Shown here in pieces: positions 60,898 to 64,000 of a DNA stretch of 64,000 nt. The stretch is from Paraburkholderia hiiakae (GTDB lineage Bacteria > Pseudomonadota > Gammaproteobacteria > Burkholderiales > Burkholderiaceae): the NCBI RefSeq assembly GCF_904848665.1, contig NZ_CAJHCQ010000021.1:62001-126000 (forward strand), in the 5' to 3' direction. Numbering within the stretch: position 1 is the stretch's first letter; the number at the start of each line of letters is the position of its first letter. Under the pieces are notes generated by a model. That model was given only the letters and a program-made list of their open reading frames with translations. It did not search any database and had not been told where the DNA came from. The position numbers and the translations under genes were made by a program.

Positions 60898-62640
60898 ATG
60901 AACACCCCTAAGCCCAAGCTTCGCTCGGCCGCGTGGTTCGGCACCACGGACAAAAACGGCTTCATGTACCGGAGCTGGATGAAGAATCAGGGGATCCCGG
61001 ATCACGAATTCGCCGGCAAGCCGATTATCGGCATTTGCAATACGTGGTCGGAACTCACGCCCTGTAACGCGCATTTTCGCAAGCTCGCCGAGCACGTCAA
61101 GCGAGGCGTATACGAAGCCGGCGGGTTTCCTGTCGAGTTTCCTGTGTTCTCGAACGGCGAGTCGAACCTGCGGCCCACGGCCATGTTCACGCGCAACCTC
61201 GCTTCGATGGATGTTGAGGAATCCATACGAGGCAATCCGGTCGATGCGGTCGTGCTGCTCGTGGGCTGCGACAAGACCACGCCTGCATTGCTGATGGGCG
61301 CGGCGAGCTGCGACGTGCCTGCCATTGCCGTGACCGGCGGCCCGATGCTCAACGGCAAGCACGAAGGGCGCGATATTGGCTCGGGCACGGTGGTGTGGCA
61401 ACTGAGCGAGCAGGTGAAGGCCGGCAAGATCTCGATCCACGAGTTCATGTCGGCGGAGTCGGGCATGTCGCGTTCGGCGGGCACCTGCAACACCATGGGT
61501 ACGGCTTCGACCATGGCGTGCATGGCCGAAGCGCTGGGCGTTACGCTGCCGCACAACGCCGCGATTCCGGCTGTGGACGCGCGCCGCTACGTGCTCGCGC
61601 ATATGTCGGGCATGCGCATCGTGGAGATGGCGCTTGAAGACCTGCGGCTCTCGAAGCTGCTCACGCGCGCGGCGTTCGAGAACGCGATTCGCACGAACGC
61701 AGCCATTGGCGGCTCGACGAATGCCGCGATTCACCTGAAGGCGATCGCGGGGCGCATCGGCGTGCCGCTCGAACTCGACGACTGGACGCGCATTGGCCGC
61801 GGCACGCCGACCATCGTCGATTTGCAGCCCTCGGGCCGCTTCCTGATGGAGGAGTTTTATTACGCGGGCGGCTTGCCTGCCGTGCTGCGGCGCCTCGGCG
61901 AAGCGAACCTGCTGCCGCATCCCGACGCGCTCACGGCCAACGGCAAAACGCTCTGGGAAAACGTGCGCGAAGCGCCCATTCATAACGCCGAAGTCATTCG
62001 CCCGCTCGACAATCCACTCGTGCAGGACGGCGCGCTGTGCGTGCTGCGCGGCAATCTCGCGCCGAATGGCGCGGTGTTGAAGCCTTCGGCGGCCACGCAG
62101 AAGCTTTTGAAGCATCGCGGGCCCGCCGTGGTGTTCGAGAACTTCGACGACTACAAGGCGCGCATTGGTGATCCCGATCTCAACGTCACGGCCGATTCCG
62201 TGCTCGTCATGAAGAACTGCGGGCCCAAGGGTTATCCTGGCATGGCAGAGGTGGGCAACATGGGCCTGCCGCCCAAGCTGCTCGCGCAGGGCGTGACCGA
62301 CATGGTGCGCGTGTCGGACGCGCGCATGAGCGGCACGGCGTATGGGACAGTGGTGCTGCACGTCGCCCCTGAAGCGCGCGCAGGCGGACCGCTCGCGATC
62401 GTGCGCGACGGCGACTGGATCGAACTGGACTGCGAGAAGGGCGTACTGCGCGTGGATATCGGCGACGAGGCGATCGTTGCGCGGCTCGAGGAATGGGCCG
62501 CGAATCAGCATCCCATCGAAGCCGATCGCAGCGGTTATCGCAAGCTCTATGTCGAGCACGTGCTGCAGGCCGACGAGGGCTGCGATTTTGACTTCCTGGT
62601 GGGCTGTCGCGGCTCGGACGTGCCGAGCCATTCGCATTGA
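60898..62640 (+). CDS. second L-arabonate-type dehydratase (IlvD/Edd family)
   Basis: A 580-residue paralogue of the dehydratase at 39700, similar over its full length. Iron-sulfur ligands are in SELTPCNAHF, LLVGCDKTTPALLMGAASC and GTCNTMGTASTMACMAE. Its C-terminal region differs more (EEWAANQHPIEADRSGYR), so substrate range may differ, for example D-galactonate or D-fuconate. ATG 60898 is chosen because alignment with copy 1 begins there; GTG 60886 is in frame. It stands alone on its strand and diverges from ytfQ. Confidence 0.87.
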   Translation: MNTPKPKLRSAAWFGTTDKNGFMYRSWMKNQGIPDHEFAGKPIIGICNTWSELTPCNAHFRKLAEHVKRGVYEAGGFPVEFPVFSNGESNLRPTAMFTRNLASMDVEESIRGNPVDAVVLLVGCDKTTPALLMGAASCDVPAIAVTGGPMLNGKHEGRDIGSGTVVWQLSEQVKAGKISIHEFMSAESGMSRSAGTCNTMGTASTMACMAEALGVTLPHNAAIPAVDARRYVLAHMSGMRIVEMALEDLRLSKLLTRAAFENAIRTNAAIGGSTNAAIHLKAIAGRIGVPLELDDWTRIGRGTPTIVDLQPSGRFLMEEFYYAGGLPAVLRRLGEANLLPHPDALTANGKTLWENVREAPIHNAEVIRPLDNPLVQDGALCVLRGNLAPNGAVLKPSAATQKLLKHRGPAVVFENFDDYKARIGDPDLNVTADSVLVMKNCGPKGYPGMAEVGNMGLPPKLLAQGVTDMVRVSDARMSGTAYGTVVLHVAPEARAGGPLAIVRDGDWIELDCEKGVLRVDIGDEAIVARLEEWAANQHPIEADRSGYRKLYVEHVLQADEGCDFDFLVGCRGSDVPSHSH

Positions 62641-62652
62641 CATCGCTTGCGC

Positions 62653-62682
62653 GGAACCCGCGTTGCGGCAGACGCGGGTTCC
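62653..62682 (+). terminator. strong GC-rich hairpin after the second dehydratase
   Basis: Perfect 11-base arms GGAACCCGCGT (62653-62663) and ACGCGGGTTCC (62672-62682) with an eight-base loop start 12 bases after the stop codon. A T-run is missing. Confidence 0.5.
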
Positions 62683-62701
62683 CGCCTTCGCATAGAAAAT
62701 T

Positions 62702-62720
62702 AAAGATTCGGCGAATCTTT
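62702..62720. repeat. near-perfect palindrome AAAGATTCG/CGAATCTTT
   Basis: Nine-base arms around one central G (62711) lie 61 bases after the dehydratase stop and 185 before the LysM-M23 gene. It could be a second terminator or an operator. Confidence 0.4.
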
Positions 62721-62905
62721 ATCGGCGTTTCCCTACGTTCGTTTTCCTGATTGTTTTGGGGTTTGCGCAACGTTTGATCGCGTGCACGCAAAGGCTTGTT
62801 TTGCGTCATATGCGGCGGTCAACGCGAAAACATGGGTCGCGTTAAGCGGATGCCAGCCGGCGGGCTGGCGGCAGTGACCTATTCAGCCATTCGCGGAGAT
62901 TCGCC

Positions 62906-63652
62906 ATGAAACAACGATGTATGCCAACCCACCTTCGCTCATGGCGATGGCGCGCCAGCGCGGCGGCCGCGCTTGTCACGCTGGGACTGCTTTCCGCTTG
63001 TGTCGCCCAAAAGCCGTTCAGTATGCCCAGCTATGAAGCCGGGGTATGCGTGAGCGCCGCCGCAGGCTACTACTGCGTGCAGCCCGGCGATTCGCTCGAC
63101 TCGATTGCGGCTTCGTTCGGGCGGCGGTCCGGTGAGATCGCGCAATGGAACGCCATGGAGGCGGCTTCCACGGTGCGTGCGGGGCAGATGCTGCGCGTGG
63201 GTCCGCCGTCAGGCATCGCGAGCGTCGCGCCCGAGCCGCCGCTTGCGGTCGCGCTGCCCGAGGCCGCCGCGAACCGCTTCATCTGGCCGGTTGCGGGCAC
63301 AGTGGTGCGCGAGTTCGGCGTGCAAGGTTCGCGCGGCATCGAGATTGCCGGGCGTCCGGGCGCGCCGGTCAAGGCCGTGGATGGCGGCCGGATCGTCTAC
63401 GCCGGCGACAAGCTCAAGCAATATGGCCTCATGGTCATCGTGAAGCACGACAACCACTTCGTCACCGCATATGGCAACAACCGCCGGCTCATGGTGGCCG
63501 AAGGCGCAAGCGTGCAGCGCGGCACGACCATCGGCGAGATGGGAGTAGGCCGAGAAGGTCAGGCGCTGTTGCAGTTCGAGATGCGAGAGGATGGCCGCGC
63601 CGTGGATCCACTCGCGTATTTGTCGCCTGGGTCGGGACCGGTCACGCCCTAA
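62906..63652 (+). CDS. LysM-M23 lipoprotein, NlpD-like, without metal-binding residues
   Basis: A 248-residue lipoprotein with signal peptide and lipobox LLSAC. A LysM domain follows (YYCVQPGDSLDSIAASFGRRSGEIAQWN), then an M23/LytM-like domain (IWPVAGTVVREFG to FEMREDGRAVDPLAYL). The HxxxD zinc motif is replaced by RGIEIA, and HxH is replaced by LLQFE, so hydrolase activity is unlikely. This matches NlpD/EnvC-type activators of AmiC/AmiB amidases in cell division. It is a single gene here, away from the usual nlpD-rpoS pairing, so it is probably an additional copy. Confidence 0.8.
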   Translation: MKQRCMPTHLRSWRWRASAAAALVTLGLLSACVAQKPFSMPSYEAGVCVSAAAGYYCVQPGDSLDSIAASFGRRSGEIAQWNAMEAASTVRAGQMLRVGPPSGIASVAPEPPLAVALPEAAANRFIWPVAGTVVREFGVQGSRGIEIAGRPGAPVKAVDGGRIVYAGDKLKQYGLMVIVKHDNHFVTAYGNNRRLMVAEGASVQRGTTIGEMGVGREGQALLQFEMREDGRAVDPLAYLSPGSGPVTP

Positions 63653-63714
63653 CGGCGCCCTTTCATCTGCTTCGGAATCCGTAGGAAATCGCTTGAGGCA
63701 TAAAAGCCCGGCAA

Positions 63715-64000
63715 TTAAGCCGCTTTTGGCGCACGCTCATCGACGCCGAGGCAGTTCAGGCCCATGAGCGTGGCCTCGACGGCTTCGTCGAGCGGCGTAT
63801 GAGGTTCGCGCCCGAGTTCCCTGACGAGCCGGGCGTTGTCGAGCTGCAACGGCTCGCTCCACAAATAGCGCATCTCCATCAGTTCACGCAGCGTCGTCAC
63901 GAAGGGCGAGATGGCGCGCACGAAGGCCCAGGCGAAGGGCTTGCGTTGCGGCTTCAGTCCGTGATTGCGGGCGACGCGGCAAATCGCTTCGACGATCTGC
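63715..64000 (-). CDS. NAD-dependent epimerase/dehydratase-like protein, C-terminal end
   Basis: The frame runs off the right edge, so only the last 94 residues are visible: LKPQRKPFAWAFVRAISPFVT, then the conserved MRYLWSEPLQLDNARLVRELG, then EPHTPLDEAVEATL. This region resembles the end of extended short-chain dehydrogenases (nucleotide-sugar epimerase or reductase type). The catalytic and nucleotide-binding parts lie outside the window. Stop at 63715. Confidence 0.6.
   Translation of the reverse strand, partial: QIVEAICRVARNHGLKPQRKPFAWAFVRAISPFVTTLRELMEMRYLWSEPLQLDNARLVRELGREPHTPLDEAVEATLMGLNCLGVDERAPKAA

Noticed and set aside
60862..62643. 593-codon open frame antisense to the second dehydratase
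   Set aside because: Antisense shadow of a well-supported enzyme gene; the same type of shadow appears opposite the first dehydratase.

Overview
The window looks like a chromosomal segment of a Burkholderiaceae bacterium, most likely Paraburkholderia or a close relative. The inference rests on high G+C with strong GC-ending codon bias, a large type VI secretion (T6SS) locus, and an oxidative (non-phosphorylative) L-arabinose pathway beside araFGH and ytfQRT-type sugar importers. No rRNA, tRNA, CRISPR array or intact insertion sequence was found.

Region 1 (1 to 24.3 kb) is a T6SS locus. On the + strand it opens with the 3' part of tssC and a tssA split by a frameshift, followed by a decayed zinc-ribbon gene. 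A minus-strand operon then reads tssC2, tssK, tssL, tssE, PAAR. Divergent from it, on the + strand, are vgrG, a large M23-like/GH19 cell-wall effector, a candidate immunity gene, two AT-rich cargo genes (one broken), a two-TM protein, tssM, tssF, tssG, tssJ and an OmpA-type lipoprotein. tssB, hcp and clpV are not in the window and probably lie upstream. Points of interest are the second TssC without its own TssB and a TssM without a Walker A motif.

Region 2 (24.5 to 39.5 kb) is mixed. It holds a DadA-type D-amino acid dehydrogenase, an old-yellow-enzyme reductase, and an RNase Sa-like lipoprotein whose active-site Glu and His positions are replaced. Next is a lower-GC three-gene operon of unknown function (membrane protein, YkgJ-type cysteine-cluster protein, small protein). 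Then come a tautomerase-like gene with a TetR regulator, a large autotransporter with Ig-like repeats, a GH24 lysozyme coupled to a membrane protein, a SAM methyltransferase and a LysR regulator.

Region 3 (39.7 to 48.7 kb) is an L-arabinose operon: L-arabonate dehydratase, MFS transporter, L-KDA dehydratase, L-arabinose 1-dehydrogenase and the AraFGH importer. Tandem RNA hairpins lie just before the MFS gene. The lactonase and the alpha-ketoglutarate semialdehyde dehydrogenase that complete the pathway are absent from the window.

Region 4 (49.3 to 64 kb) starts with a DUF1906 glycoside-hydrolase-like gene followed by a membrane protein. A GntR-linked sugar ABC importer follows, then a YtfQRT/YjfF-type furanose importer divergent from a second, closely similar arabonate-type dehydratase. 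The window ends with a degenerate LysM-M23 lipoprotein (NlpD-like) and the 3' end of a nucleotide-sugar epimerase-like gene. Sugars taken up by the importers in regions 3 and 4 probably feed the two dehydratases.
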